64,000 nucleotides of DNA from contig CAKRNG010000004.1 of NCBI GenBank assembly GCA_934370925.1, positions 1 through 64,000 on the forward strand. Direction: 5' to 3'. The DNA is from an uncultured Lacticaseibacillus sp. GTDB lineage: Bacteria; Bacillota; Bacilli; Lactobacillales; Lactobacillaceae. The notes beneath the pieces are model-generated. The model was not told the DNA's origin. It saw only the letters and a list, made by a program, of their open reading frames with translations, and did no database searches. The position numbers and the translations under genes are program-made. Positions within the stretch are counted from its first letter, which is position 1. Every line of letters starts with the position of its first letter. This document shows, one piece after another, positions 24,786-34,876 of the stretch.

Positions 24786-27077
24786 ATGTTAACAGTAGCG
24801 AAGATCGTTGTGGATGTGCCGACAATGCAAACGAACCGACCGTATGACTATCAGGTACCCGCCGAATTACAAGATGAAGTGATTCCGGGTAAACGGGTGG
24901 TTGTGAACTTTGGTAAGGGATCCCGCCAAGTTATGGGGATGGTTGTGGCGCTGCAAGAAGATGCCGATTTTGCTGGCGAACTCAAACCCGTTTTACGTGT
25001 CCTTGATGGCGCACCAGTGCTGGATGCTGAACGCATTGCGTTATCTCGATGGCTAGCCGATGATAGTTACGCCTTCTGGATTACGTGCATCCAGACGATG
25101 CTCCCGAGTGCGCTACGGACGGAAACCAAGCTACTTAAGAATCAGGAGAAAATCATTGTCGATAAAGGTCACGCGCAGCAAGTCGACTTTGTGCAACCGG
25201 CCCTCAAAAAGGCGGATTATTTAACGCGTAAATTGCAGGTGCGACGCAATGCAGCCCGCCAGTTAACGTTGATTGACGCCCTCATTGCGGAACAAATTCC
25301 CAGTGAAGGTAAGCGTGTGACGCAAGTAGAAAAACAGTTAAATGTTGACCGAACCACAATCAATAAGGCAGTCGCAAATGGCTGGCTGACATTGACCCAG
25401 CGTGAGGTTTACCGAACACCGTATGCAGAACTGGATGAGTTACCACGGACAACGCCCTTAACCCTATCGCCGCAACAGCAACGTGCGTTTGATGCGGTGG
25501 GGACAGCGATTCACGCGCAACAAGACAACACGTTTCTGCTTGAAGGGGTGACTGGTTCCGGGAAGACGGAAGTTTATTTGCAGCTGATTGACCAAACGCT
25601 GCAAATGGGGCGGACTGCGCTTATGCTCGTACCAGAAATCGGGTTAACCCCGCAGATGGTGGCGAACGTGAAGGGGCGGTTTGGCCGTGCTGTTGCTGTT
25701 TTGCATTCAGGCTTAGGTGACGGCGAACGGTTTGACGAATGGCGGCGAATTGAACGCGGCGAGGCACAGGTTGTGGTGGGTGCGCGCAGTGCGGCGTTTG
25801 CGCCCCTCAAAAATATTGGCCTTCTGATTATGGATGAGGAACACGAAGCAACCTACAAGCAAGAGGACAATCCCCGCTACCACGCACGAGATGTCTTGTT
25901 GTGGCGTGCGCGGTACCATCACGCGCCCGTTGTTTTGGGTTCTGCAACACCCAGTCTGGAGTCGCGGGCCCGGGCACAAAAAGGTGTTTATCAGTATTTG
26001 CAGATGGCGAAGCGCGCAAATGACCGGCCACTGCCCCCCGTTAACATCGTGGATATGCGTGCAACCGCGCTTGATGAGGTGTCGGGAGATTTTTCAGAAG
26101 AATTACTGACGGCACTGAAACAGCGGTTGGCACGTCAAGAACAGAGTGTCCTGATGCTGAATCGGCGTGGCTACTCTTCGTTTGTGATGTGTCGCGAATG
26201 CGGGTACGTGGCAAAGTGTCCAAACTGTGATATTTCCCTCACACTCCACATGGATAGTCGCACGTTGCGTTGTCATTATTGTGGTCATGAAGAGGCGATG
26301 CCGCGGCAATGCCCAAGCTGTCATTCGAATAAGATTCGTTATTTCGGCACGGGCACGGAGAAGGTTGAACAAACGTTACACACGCTGTTACCAGAAGCAC
26401 GAATTTTGCGGATGGACGTTGACACAACGAAGCGCAAAGGGGCGCATGGGCGACTACTAAAGCAGTTTGGGCAACACGAGGCGGATATTTTACTCGGCAC
26501 CCAAATGATTGCAAAAGGGTTGGATTTCCCCGACGTGACCTTGGTTGGCGTGATTAACGCAGATACTGCCCTTGGTCTGCCGGATTTCCGTTCCAGCGAG
26601 CGGACGTTTCAGTTATTGACGCAGGTGAGTGGGCGTGCGGGTCGCGCAGAGAAACCGGGGGAAGTCTTTATTCAGACGTATAACCCGGAGCATTACGCCA
26701 TTCAGCTCGCGCAACATCACGATTACGAACGTTTCTTTGCCTACGAAATGCACATGCGGCATACGGGAGGCTATCCGCCTTATTACTTCACCTTCAAGTT
26801 AACGGTCAGTCATGAGGATGAAGACCAAGCAGCTAAGGCCGTATTTCGGCTCGCAGATATGCTCCACAAGCGTTTAAGTGCGGATTCAGTTATTTTGGGA
26901 CCCACGCGTGGGGCAATTGCGCGATTAAAGCGACGTTATTATTACCAAATCGTGGTAAAGTACAAGAAGGAACCGAACTTGGCGCAAATTCTAGCGGACA
27001 TGCAAGAAGAAACGCAGAAAAGCAGTCGGAGTGGTTTTCAGATCGCGTTTGATCGTGAACCACTGTCGTTTATTTAG
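24786..27077 (+). CDS. priA: Primosomal protein N' (replication restart helicase PriA)
   Basis: PriA loads the replisome at stalled forks. 763 residues: N-terminal DNA 3'-end-binding domain, helicase core with EGVTGSGKTEVYL, LLIMDEEHEATYKQEDNPRY and GLDFPDVTLVGVINADT, and a two-zinc insertion with four Cys pairs (CRECGYVAKCPNC, then CHYCGHEEAMPRQCPSC). GAAGGGGG precedes the ATG. It leads a long run priA-fmt-rsmB-stp-pknB. Confidence 0.97.
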   Translation: MLTVAKIVVDVPTMQTNRPYDYQVPAELQDEVIPGKRVVVNFGKGSRQVMGMVVALQEDADFAGELKPVLRVLDGAPVLDAERIALSRWLADDSYAFWITCIQTMLPSALRTETKLLKNQEKIIVDKGHAQQVDFVQPALKKADYLTRKLQVRRNAARQLTLIDALIAEQIPSEGKRVTQVEKQLNVDRTTINKAVANGWLTLTQREVYRTPYAELDELPRTTPLTLSPQQQRAFDAVGTAIHAQQDNTFLLEGVTGSGKTEVYLQLIDQTLQMGRTALMLVPEIGLTPQMVANVKGRFGRAVAVLHSGLGDGERFDEWRRIERGEAQVVVGARSAAFAPLKNIGLLIMDEEHEATYKQEDNPRYHARDVLLWRARYHHAPVVLGSATPSLESRARAQKGVYQYLQMAKRANDRPLPPVNIVDMRATALDEVSGDFSEELLTALKQRLARQEQSVLMLNRRGYSSFVMCRECGYVAKCPNCDISLTLHMDSRTLRCHYCGHEEAMPRQCPSCHSNKIRYFGTGTEKVEQTLHTLLPEARILRMDVDTTKRKGAHGRLLKQFGQHEADILLGTQMIAKGLDFPDVTLVGVINADTALGLPDFRSSERTFQLLTQVSGRAGRAEKPGEVFIQTYNPEHYAIQLAQHHDYERFFAYEMHMRHTGGYPPYYFTFKLTVSHEDEDQAAKAVFRLADMLHKRLSADSVILGPTRGAIARLKRRYYYQIVVKYKKEPNLAQILADMQEETQKSSRSGFQIAFDREPLSFI

Positions 27078-27127
27078 AATCAATTGGCATTAACTAATCA
27101 ACTAAAAAGTAACGGAGGCTGAATCCT

Positions 27128-28072
27128 TTGACTTCAGTAATTTTTATGGGCACCCCTAATTTTGCCGTTCCTGTACTCGACGGGCTCGTTGAGGCGGGAT
27201 ACGACGTGCAACTCGTGATCACACAGCCAGACCGCCGTGTGGGACGCAAACAAGTGCTACAGCAGACACCCGTGAAGGAGGCCGCATTGCGGCATCACCT
27301 CAACGTCTTGCAACCAGAGAAGCTTTCCGGTTCCCCTGAACTGGACGAGGCCATGGCCTTGAATGCAGATCTGATTGTGACGGCGGCTTACGGGCAATTT
27401 TTACCAACCAAGTTCCTGAATTCCGTTAAGATTGCGGCCGTGAATGTTCACGGTAGCCTGTTGCCTAAGTATCGTGGTGGCGCACCAATTCAGTACGCCG
27501 TTATTAACGGGGATGCAGAAGCCGGTGTGACCATTATTGAAATGGTGAAGAAGATGGACGCGGGTGATATGTTTGCGCAGTCAGCCATTCCATTGACGCG
27601 CCAAGACGATACGGGGACGGTGTTTGAACGGCTCAGTCCAGTTGGGCGGGACCTTTTACTCGCAACGCTCCCCCAGATTATTGATGGAACGGCCACGCGA
27701 ACACCACAGCCGGAAGCTGAGGTGACCTTCTCGCCAACAATCAGCAAGGACCAGGAACACCTCGACATCACCCTGACTGCCAAAGAACTCGATCAGTGGG
27801 TACGTGGCTTACGGCCTGCCGTTGGAGGTTGGGTGCAGCTTGGTGGTCAACGGACGAAGTTGTGGGCGGTGACGCCACTTGATGAAACTGCAACCGCAAC
27901 TCCAGGAACGCTTTTGCGTGCGGGCAAACACGAACTCGTGTTAGCTGCGGGTGAAGGAACGGTCTTCAGTGTTCAGGAATTGCAGCCAGCAGGAAAAGCG
28001 CGGCAGAACGTTACTGCGTACATGAATGGCTTGGGACGTAAACTAGAAGTCGGCACAAAGGTGATTGATTAA
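27128..28072 (+). CDS. fmt: Methionyl-tRNA formyltransferase
   Basis: Formylates initiator Met-tRNA with 10-formyl-THF. 314 residues with the formyltransferase domain (FMGTPNFAVPVLDGLVEAGY, ITQPDRRVGR, NVHGSLLPKYRGGAPIQYAV, with the catalytic Asn and His) and the OB-like C-terminal domain. Starts at TTG 27128 with GGAGG 9 bases upstream. Its stop overlaps rsmB (TAATG). Confidence 0.97.
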   Translation: MTSVIFMGTPNFAVPVLDGLVEAGYDVQLVITQPDRRVGRKQVLQQTPVKEAALRHHLNVLQPEKLSGSPELDEAMALNADLIVTAAYGQFLPTKFLNSVKIAAVNVHGSLLPKYRGGAPIQYAVINGDAEAGVTIIEMVKKMDAGDMFAQSAIPLTRQDDTGTVFERLSPVGRDLLLATLPQIIDGTATRTPQPEAEVTFSPTISKDQEHLDITLTAKELDQWVRGLRPAVGGWVQLGGQRTKLWAVTPLDETATATPGTLLRAGKHELVLAAGEGTVFSVQELQPAGKARQNVTAYMNGLGRKLEVGTKVID

Positions 28073-29406
28073 TGGATAAAAACAACGCGCGGCTCCTTGC
28101 CGTCAACATTCTTTCTCGCGTCGGTAAGGGGAGTTACTCCAACCTGACGTTAGATGCGACATTGAACAAGGCACACCTAGACGAACGGGACGCCGGACTG
28201 CTGACCAACATTGTCTATGGGGTGATTCAGCACCAATTAACGCTTGATTTTTACCTCGCGCCTTTCATCGGCAAGCGCAAACTCGATGGTTGGGTGACCG
28301 TTCTGCTACGGAGTGCCGTTTACCAGATGGTGTATCTGGATAAGGTACCAAACCGTGCAATTTTCTACGATAGCACGGAGATTGCCAAGAAGTTGGGGCA
28401 TGTGGGCGTCGCGAAGTTTGTCACGGCCATTTTGCGGCGTATTGACCGTGAAGGGGTACCGGATGTGGCAACCATCGCGCAACCAATCACCCGGTTATCC
28501 GTTCAAAGTAGTACGCCAGATTGGTTGGTACAGAAGCTTGTCGATCAGTACGGGATGGATGAGGCAACGGCGGTGCTTGATGATATTAATCATGCACCTC
28601 GCGCAGCCATTCGGGTGAACGACACGGTGACGGATGTGGTAGACCTGACCTTCCGTTTGGAGACCAAGTTTGAATTAACGCCAAGTGTTATTTCACCACT
28701 CGGATTGACGGCAACGCACGGACATTTGGCCCTGACGCCCGAATTCGGGGCGGGCTACTACACACTTCAAGATGAGAGTAGTCAGCTTGTTGCGCCAAGT
28801 ATGCGTATTGAACCAAGCGACAAGGTGCTGGATGCTTGTGCAGCTCCTGGTGGGAAAACGACGCACATTGCGCAGTATTTGGACCCTGAACAACAGGGGG
28901 AAGTGGTTGCGCTAGATTTACACCCCCATAAGGTGAAACTGATTGCCCAAAACGCAGAACGGCTGCACTTAGCGGATCGTGTGACAGCACGGGCGCTAGA
29001 TGCACGCCAGGTTGGGGATGAATACGCTGCGGAAACTTTCGACAAAATTTTGGTTGACGCACCTTGTTCCGGCTTAGGACTGATGCGACGGAAGCCCGAA
29101 ATCAAGTACGATAAGACGCAAGAGGATATCGACAATCTGACCCATATTCAGAATGACTTGTTGGACGCCGTGGTGCCAGCGCTGAAAGTTGGGGGACGAC
29201 TCACTTATAGCACCTGCACGATTGCGCGCGAAGAGAACGAGGAGGTCGTGGCGGCTTTCTTAACGCGACACCCTGAATTCAAACAGGATACGGTATACAC
29301 AGAACGCCAGTTGAAGAAGAACCACGCAACGGCTGGTTTGCAGTTGCTTCCAAGTGATTACGGGACAGATGGGTTCTTCATCGCGAGCTTAATTAAAACA
29401 CGTTAA
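28072..29406 (+). CDS. rsmB: 16S rRNA m5C967 methyltransferase RsmB (Sun)
   Basis: 444 residues: NusB-like RNA-binding domain (1-140), ferredoxin-like linker, and SAM methyltransferase core with DACAAPGGKTTHIAQ, VDAPCSGLGLMRRKPE (first catalytic Cys region) and TYSTCTIAREENEEV (nucleophile Cys). Coupled to fmt through TAATG. Confidence 0.96.
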   Translation: MDKNNARLLAVNILSRVGKGSYSNLTLDATLNKAHLDERDAGLLTNIVYGVIQHQLTLDFYLAPFIGKRKLDGWVTVLLRSAVYQMVYLDKVPNRAIFYDSTEIAKKLGHVGVAKFVTAILRRIDREGVPDVATIAQPITRLSVQSSTPDWLVQKLVDQYGMDEATAVLDDINHAPRAAIRVNDTVTDVVDLTFRLETKFELTPSVISPLGLTATHGHLALTPEFGAGYYTLQDESSQLVAPSMRIEPSDKVLDACAAPGGKTTHIAQYLDPEQQGEVVALDLHPHKVKLIAQNAERLHLADRVTARALDARQVGDEYAAETFDKILVDAPCSGLGLMRRKPEIKYDKTQEDIDNLTHIQNDLLDAVVPALKVGGRLTYSTCTIAREENEEVVAAFLTRHPEFKQDTVYTERQLKKNHATAGLQLLPSDYGTDGFFIASLIKTR

Positions 29407-29488
29407 TAACGGTAAACATCGGTGGGTGTGAGAAATGCGCGATGTGAAATGGCGTGCGTCACATCATACTCGATGACGGAGGTTACGT

Positions 29489-30238
29489 ATGGAATTTGCC
29501 TATCGCACGGATATCGGAAAACAACGCGCCGATAATCAAGATTATGTGGGGCTATTCAAAAATAAAATTGGTGCCACGTTGGCCATCGTCGCGGATGGGA
29601 TGGGTGGACATCAAGGGGGCGACGTTGCCAGCGAGATGGCAGTGTCCCATATTGGTTATGCGTTTGAGAAGACCACGTCCACGGATATCTCAACAGCGGC
29701 GAAATGGTTAATCTATGAGTTGCAGAAAGAGAACGACTTGATTCTGGAACGCGGGCAACAGTTTTCTGATTTAACGGGAATGGGAACCACCATTGTTGCG
29801 GTGCTGTTGCTGGAAAATCGTTTTGTGGTGGCGAATATCGGGGATTCACGTGCTTATTTATACCGTCACTGCCACCTTGTTCAGATTACGGAAGATCACA
29901 GTCTAGTCAACGAACTGGTTCGTAGTGGGGAATTAACACCTGAAGAGGCAGAAAATTTTCCCCGCAAGAATGTGATAACCCGGTCGCTGGGCGTTGCACC
30001 CGATGTGGATGCGGACGTGAATATTTACGGAATGGTTGCAGACGACATGCTGCTGCTTTGCTCGGACGGTTTGACCAAAACGGTGTCGGATGAAGCGATT
30101 ACGGCGGTTATGGCGAACGATATGACGCTTGAACAGAAGGCAGAAACGTTAATTAAACAGGCAAATGATGCGGGTGCGCCCGATAACGTCACGGCACTCT
30201 TAATTAACGCGAACGGGGAGGATGAGTTAAATGATTGA
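29489..30238 (+). CDS. stp: PP2C-type protein phosphatase Stp/PrpC
   Basis: Metal-dependent Ser/Thr phosphatase that opposes PknB. 249 residues: RTDIGKQRADNQDY, ADGMGGHQGGDVAS (metal Asp residues), GDSRAYLY, CSDGLTKTVSD and APDNVTALL, the full set of PP2C motifs. GGAGG precedes the ATG by 8 bases. The last 8 bases overlap pknB, so the pair is translated together. Confidence 0.96.
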   Translation: MEFAYRTDIGKQRADNQDYVGLFKNKIGATLAIVADGMGGHQGGDVASEMAVSHIGYAFEKTTSTDISTAAKWLIYELQKENDLILERGQQFSDLTGMGTTIVAVLLLENRFVVANIGDSRAYLYRHCHLVQITEDHSLVNELVRSGELTPEEAENFPRKNVITRSLGVAPDVDADVNIYGMVADDMLLLCSDGLTKTVSDEAITAVMANDMTLEQKAETLIKQANDAGAPDNVTALLINANGEDELND

Positions 30239-31979
30239 ACCAGGATCTGTCCTTGGTGAACGTTATCAGCTCACCCAGACCCTCGGCGAAGGGGGCATGG
30301 CAAATGTCTACTTGGCCCACGATTTAATTTTAGACCGGGATGTCGCCGTCAAGGTCTTACGTCTTGACTTGCAGAATGACCCAGATACGCTCCGCCGTTT
30401 TCGCCGTGAAGCAATGGCCACGCTTGAGCTGTCACACCCTAACATCGTGAATATTTATGATGTGGGCGAAAGCAACGGACAACAATATTTAGTGATGGAA
30501 TATGTGCGGGGAACGGACTTGAAGAAGTACATTGCCCTCAATTTTCCCATTCCGTATGCACGGGTCATTGCCCTGATGACGCAGATTTTGAGTGCCGTCC
30601 AGACGGCGCATGACCACCACATAATTCACCGTGATTTGAAGCCCCAGAACATTCTGGTTGATGAGAATGGGACGGCGAAGATTACAGACTTTGGGATTGC
30701 GGTGGCGCTGTCGGAAAATTCAATGACGCAGACAAACTCACTACTCGGTTCCGTACACTATTTGTCGCCGGAGCAAGCGCGTGGAAGTATGCCAACGCGT
30801 CAGAGTGATATTTATGCACTCGGCATTATTCTGTACGAAATGCTGACGGGAACGGTTCCGTTTGAAGGGGAATCCGCGGTCTCGATTGCCCTCAAACATT
30901 TTCAGCAGGCAATTCCGTCTGTTCGTGACTTTGACCCGCGGATTCCGCAAGCGCTGGAAAATGTGGTGATGAAGGCGACTGCTAAGGAACCCTCACAGCG
31001 GTATACCAGCGTGAGCGCGATGAGTGCCGATTTGGCGACCTCACTAGATGCATCGCGTGCACATGAAGCACCCTTCCGTCCGGATGCAGCAGCGGATATG
31101 GACGAAACTAAGGTCATCACCCCCATCGCAACGAGTGCGACCAAGGCGACGGCTACTGATGAAGCGGCGGAGACGGAACGTAAGGCAAAACCGAAGAAGA
31201 AGCGGCGGTGGCGGAAACGGTACACTGCGCTGCTGATCTTGCTTGGACTACTCATTGCGGGTGGTGTTGCGTTAGCGGTTATCTGGCCGAACGCCGATGT
31301 GAAGGTCCCAGACGTAATTGGGATGACACAGGCGGACGCGACCACGAAGCTCACCGATAGCAAGCTGAACGTCGGCACCGTTAAGAAGAGCGCGTCGTCC
31401 AAGTACGCGAAGGGGGAAGTCATGGTGACGACACCTGAAGCGGGCGACAGCGTGAAGTCGGATTCCGATGTGGACTTGGTGATTAGTAGTGGCGTGAAGA
31501 AAGTCAAAGTAGATGACTATGAAGGTGATGTTTACGCCGATGTTGCAGCCGAACTGCGCGCACAAGGCTTCACGGTGAAGAAACGAACAGTCACGCGTGA
31601 CAGCGCTGATGCCTTCAGTGGACAAATTTTGAGCCAGAGCATCAAAGCGGGTAAAAAGGTAGTGCCGGGGGAAACGACCATCAAACTGACGGTGGCAAAG
31701 GTTACCGATGATGACGATGGTGAAGGTGTTTCGTCAGGAAGTGGTACGGTTAGCACGGCACCAGCTTCTTCCACGGAACGTTCAAGCGAGACGCCATCTG
31801 TGTCCAGCAGCGAACAACCTGAATCGGAATCATCCTCCTCTAAGGAATCAAGTAGTAGCACGTCATCCAGTTCGTCTAGTTCACGCGCTGAAAGTAGTGC
31901 GTCCAGCGCGACATCATCATCGGCCGTCACTGAAAGCTCTGCTTCAGAATCGACGCCAGCAACGAATGATGGTGAATAG
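30231..31979 (+). CDS. pknB: PASTA-domain Ser/Thr protein kinase PknB/StkP
   Basis: A membrane kinase that senses peptidoglycan fragments and controls cell wall growth and division. 582 residues: kinase domain (about 12-270) with GEGGMANVY, VAVKVLRL, HRDLKPQNILV and DFGIA; one membrane span at about 328-350 preceded by basic KPKKKRRWRKR; two clear extracellular PASTA repeats (about 354-425 and 426-495); then an 80-residue tail (503-582) made mostly of Ser with Glu and Ala. Two PASTA repeats are fewer than the three or four of many relatives. The Ser-rich tail likely spans the wall, an inference. Confidence 0.95.
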   Translation: MIEPGSVLGERYQLTQTLGEGGMANVYLAHDLILDRDVAVKVLRLDLQNDPDTLRRFRREAMATLELSHPNIVNIYDVGESNGQQYLVMEYVRGTDLKKYIALNFPIPYARVIALMTQILSAVQTAHDHHIIHRDLKPQNILVDENGTAKITDFGIAVALSENSMTQTNSLLGSVHYLSPEQARGSMPTRQSDIYALGIILYEMLTGTVPFEGESAVSIALKHFQQAIPSVRDFDPRIPQALENVVMKATAKEPSQRYTSVSAMSADLATSLDASRAHEAPFRPDAAADMDETKVITPIATSATKATATDEAAETERKAKPKKKRRWRKRYTALLILLGLLIAGGVALAVIWPNADVKVPDVIGMTQADATTKLTDSKLNVGTVKKSASSKYAKGEVMVTTPEAGDSVKSDSDVDLVISSGVKKVKVDDYEGDVYADVAAELRAQGFTVKKRTVTRDSADAFSGQILSQSIKAGKKVVPGETTIKLTVAKVTDDDDGEGVSSGSGTVSTAPASSTERSSETPSVSSSEQPESESSSSKESSSSTSSSSSSSRAESSASSATSSSAVTESSASESTPATNDGE

Positions 31980-32060
31980 GTAAATCGGTGAAATTGCGTA
32001 AGGGTTTGCAAAAAGTGGCGCAACGTCATAAACTTAGCGCATGGGTAATTAACGTAAACG

Positions 32061-32094
32061 ACGAGGTAGCCCGGTTGGGGTTGCCTCGTTTTTT
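32061..32094 (+). terminator. Terminator after pknB
   Basis: ACGAGGTAGCCC pairs with GGGGTTGCCTCGT, then six T; it lies 30 bases before the rsgA start, so rsgA may depend on readthrough or an unseen promoter. Confidence 0.8.
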
Positions 32095-32120
32095 ATCACA
32101 AAATAGAAAATGAGGTCATG

Positions 32121-33017
32121 ATGGAAGGTCGAATTGTAAAACAAATTAGTGGGTACTACGACGTCGCGGTGGGGGATGAAGTCATTCGAACGCGGGCGGC
32201 GGGAAATATGCGCAAGAAGAAGCAATCCCCACTCGTTGGGGATTGGGTTGAATTCACCCCGGCTGATGATCAGGGGGAACTGGGCTATCTCACCACCATC
32301 AAGACACGAATGAATTCGCTCATTCGGCCACCCGTCGCCAACATTGACCAGGCGATTTTGGTCACTGCGGCGGTTGAACCCACATTCAGCACCAACCTGC
32401 TCGATCGGTTCTTGATTTACCTTGAAGGCAAGCGGATTGAGCCACTGATTTACCTCACGAAGACAGACTTGTTGACGGATGATCAATATGCGCAACTCGT
32501 TGAGATTCTTGCGGGTTACACCAAGGTGGGGTATGAAGTGTTCGCGCCACGTGTGGCGTTTTCCGCGGACAGTTTGGCGCAGTTGCGTGCAGACTTTGCC
32601 AACCAGCTAACCATCTTTACCGGCCAAACGGGGGCGGGTAAGTCGACGTTGATTAACCACCTCGTTCCGGGATTGGAACTGGCAACGGGGGAGATTTCAA
32701 AGAGCCTGGGTCGCGGGAAGCACACCACGCGTACAACGACCCTCTACCGTGCCTTTGACGGGCTGGTCGTGGATACACCGGGATTCTCATCGCTGGGGTT
32801 GCTAGATGTAACGCTCGATGATTTACGTGACCGGTTCCCTGAATTCGTGGCGCTTGCGGGGAATTGCAAGTTCCGCGGGTGCGAACACATTAGCGAACCT
32901 AAATGCGCAGTGCGTGTGGCGCTTGCAGCTGGAGACATTATGCAGAGTCGTTACGATAATTACCTACAATTTCGGGCGGAGTTAAAGAACCAACGCCCGG
33001 TTTATAACAAAAAATAG
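32121..33017 (+). CDS. rsgA: Ribosome small subunit GTPase RsgA
   Basis: Circularly permuted GTPase that checks late 30S maturation. 298-299 residues: OB fold (1-70), G domain in permuted order with YLTKTDLL (G4), FTGQTGAGKSTLINHL (G1) and VVDTPGFSS (G3), and C-terminal zinc site in CKFRGCEHISEPKC. Two ATGs stand side by side (32118 and 32121); GAGG at 32112-32115 favours the second. It begins the run rsgA-rpe-thiN. Confidence 0.95.
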   Translation: MEGRIVKQISGYYDVAVGDEVIRTRAAGNMRKKKQSPLVGDWVEFTPADDQGELGYLTTIKTRMNSLIRPPVANIDQAILVTAAVEPTFSTNLLDRFLIYLEGKRIEPLIYLTKTDLLTDDQYAQLVEILAGYTKVGYEVFAPRVAFSADSLAQLRADFANQLTIFTGQTGAGKSTLINHLVPGLELATGEISKSLGRGKHTTRTTTLYRAFDGLVVDTPGFSSLGLLDVTLDDLRDRFPEFVALAGNCKFRGCEHISEPKCAVRVALAAGDIMQSRYDNYLQFRAELKNQRPVYNKK

Positions 33018-33141
33018 TCACGTGCGCCCAATCGTTAGAGGTGCATGGTTGTTGCATTAAATCAAACGACCTTTGATGCGACATTTTGACATCAATAAAG
33101 GGTGACCGAAGACGCGTCATCCGATTTTGGAGGAAAAGCTT

Positions 33142-33795
33142 ATGCAAATTGCACCATCTATTTTGAGCGCAGATTTTGGGAACCTTGCTGAGGCCGTTCG
33201 TGTTGTCGATCAGGCGGGCGCAAATCGAATTCATATTGACGTGATGGACGGTTTGTTCGTGCCGAATCTCAGTTTTGGCCCGCAGATTGTTGAGGTTCTC
33301 CGTCAGGTTACGGACATGCCGCTGGAGGTTCACTTGATGGTTCAAAATCCAGAAAATTGGGTTGAACCATTCGCGGAGGCTGGGGCTGACATTATTATGG
33401 TGCATGTGGAGTCAACGCCGCATATTCACCGTGCATTGACGCTGATTAACCAGAGCAGTGCGAAGGCGGGTGTCGTCATTAATCCGGGGACCCCGGTTTC
33501 GGCCATCGATATGGTGCTCCCAATCGTCCAGCAGGTGTTGGTGATGACGGTGGACCCTGGCTTTTCGGGGCAACACTTCATTCCGGATAATATGGCTAAA
33601 ATCGACGAACTTGTGACGATTCGTGACCGTAACCCTAACTTGAATTTCGAAGTTGAGGTGGATGGTGGCGTGAACGCTGACCGAATTCAAACGGTTGCCC
33701 GTTATGGTGCGGATATTGCAGTTGCCGGCTCTGCTGTTTACGATGGCGGCGATGCGGCAGCCAACCTCAAGCACCTTCAGGAACTCATTCGATGA
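33142..33795 (+). CDS. rpe: Ribulose-phosphate 3-epimerase
   Basis: Interconverts ribulose 5-phosphate and xylulose 5-phosphate in the pentose phosphate path, central to phosphoketolase metabolism. 217 residues of TIM barrel: APSILSADFGNL, IHIDVMDGLFVPNLS (metal His/Asp), HLMVQNPE, MTVDPGFSGQ and VDGGVN. The frame opens at TTG 33127, but GGAGGA lies there; ATG 33142 is the start. Confidence 0.97.
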   Translation: MQIAPSILSADFGNLAEAVRVVDQAGANRIHIDVMDGLFVPNLSFGPQIVEVLRQVTDMPLEVHLMVQNPENWVEPFAEAGADIIMVHVESTPHIHRALTLINQSSAKAGVVINPGTPVSAIDMVLPIVQQVLVMTVDPGFSGQHFIPDNMAKIDELVTIRDRNPNLNFEVEVDGGVNADRIQTVARYGADIAVAGSAVYDGGDAAANLKHLQELIR

Positions 33796-34460
33796 CGCGC
33801 TTGAATTTGATGGCGGGAGGGCCGACTGCGCAGTTGCCCGCAGACTGGATGGCTGTCCCGGGTGACTGGGTGGGCATTGATCGTGGCACATTACGATTGA
33901 TTGATGCCGGAATTCAGCCTTTATTTTGTGTGGGTGACTTTGATTCATTAACGTCCGATGAGTTCATACGTGTCCAATCGGCGGTACCAGATTTCAAACG
34001 GTATCCGCCAGAAAAAGATTATACGGATACACAACTCGCCTTAAAACGCGCCTTAACCCTGACGCCAAAAACAACGCTCTTCCTGTACGGTGCAACGGGT
34101 GGTCGGTTAGATCACGCCCTTGCAAATCTATATCTACCTCTGACCCCTGGATTGACAGCATTGACGTCGCGCTTGGTCCTCATAGACAACCAGAATCGGG
34201 TGCTGTATTTGGGGGCGGGTAAACGTGTGTTCCACCCTCTGACCGACTACCGTTACTTCGGGGTTGTCAGTTTGACGCCAGTTAAGGGGCTAACAATCGC
34301 CGGCGCGAAGTATCCACTCAACGATTGGTCAAGCACAGCACCATTTAGTTGGGCGTCGAATGAGTTTTTGCAGGAAGATGATATTTCGGTTCAACTGGAC
34401 GCCGGGATGGTCGCACTGATTTATAGTCGGGATCGGGTGGGACAGACCCAATATAATTAG
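33792..34460 (+). CDS. thiN: Thiamine pyrophosphokinase
   Basis: Transfers pyrophosphate from ATP to thiamine. 222 residues with IDRGTLRLIDAGI, VGDFDSLTSDEF and EKDYTDTQLALKRAL plus GATGGRLDH, all typical of the catalytic domain, and a C-terminal thiamine-binding beta domain. Overlaps rpe by 4 bases (ATGA). The 150 bases up to rpmB hold the rpmB promoter. Confidence 0.94.
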   Translation: MTRLNLMAGGPTAQLPADWMAVPGDWVGIDRGTLRLIDAGIQPLFCVGDFDSLTSDEFIRVQSAVPDFKRYPPEKDYTDTQLALKRALTLTPKTTLFLYGATGGRLDHALANLYLPLTPGLTALTSRLVLIDNQNRVLYLGAGKRVFHPLTDYRYFGVVSLTPVKGLTIAGAKYPLNDWSSTAPFSWASNEFLQEDDISVQLDAGMVALIYSRDRVGQTQYN

Positions 34461-34530
34461 TAAATGACGGCAATCTGCACAAATTTAAAAATAAAAATCA
34501 CCTGTCAAGGCTTTTTACTTTGCATTATGC

Positions 34531-34558
34531 TTGCAAACGGATGAACCGTGTGATAAAT
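34531..34558 (+). promoter_or_regulatory. rpmB promoter
   Basis: TTGCAA (34531-34536), 16 bases, ATAAAT (34553-34558). Confidence 0.5.
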
Positions 34559-34612
34559 TGGTCAGGTGAATTAATTCGAGGAATACCTTGAAACAGCAAG
34601 GAGGTCATACTG

Positions 34613-34798
34613 ATGGCAGTTGACGTAATTACCGGCCGGCACACAACGTTCGGCAACAAGCGTTCTCACGCTTTGAACAGTTCTCGTCGCACATGGAAGG
34701 CTAACCTTCAGAAGGTGCGTATCTTGGTTGATGGTAAGCCAAAGCGCGTGTGGGTTTCCGCTCGTGCACTTAAGTCAGGTAAGGTTACGCGCGTTTAA
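34613..34798 (+). CDS. rpmB: 50S ribosomal protein bL28
   Basis: The 61-residue protein begins [20 protein letters not shown] and ends [12 protein letters not shown], a typical bL28. There are no zinc Cys pairs, so it is the zinc-free form. AAGGAGG stands 9 bases before the ATG. Monocistronic. Confidence 0.97.
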   Translation: MAVDVITGRHTTFGNKRSHALNSSRRTWKANLQKVRILVDGKPKRVWVSARALKSGKVTRV

Positions 34799-34808
34799 GC
34801 GCAAATTG

Positions 34809-34844
34809 TAGGTTTCAGCAATCTTGCTGAAGCCTATTTTTTTG
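34809..34844 (+). terminator. rpmB terminator
   Basis: TAGGTTTCAGCA pairs with TGCTGAAGCCTA, followed by seven T. Confidence 0.92.
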
Positions 34845-34876
34845 TGGTTGTGCTGCTAGTTAGAACGGGTGAATGT

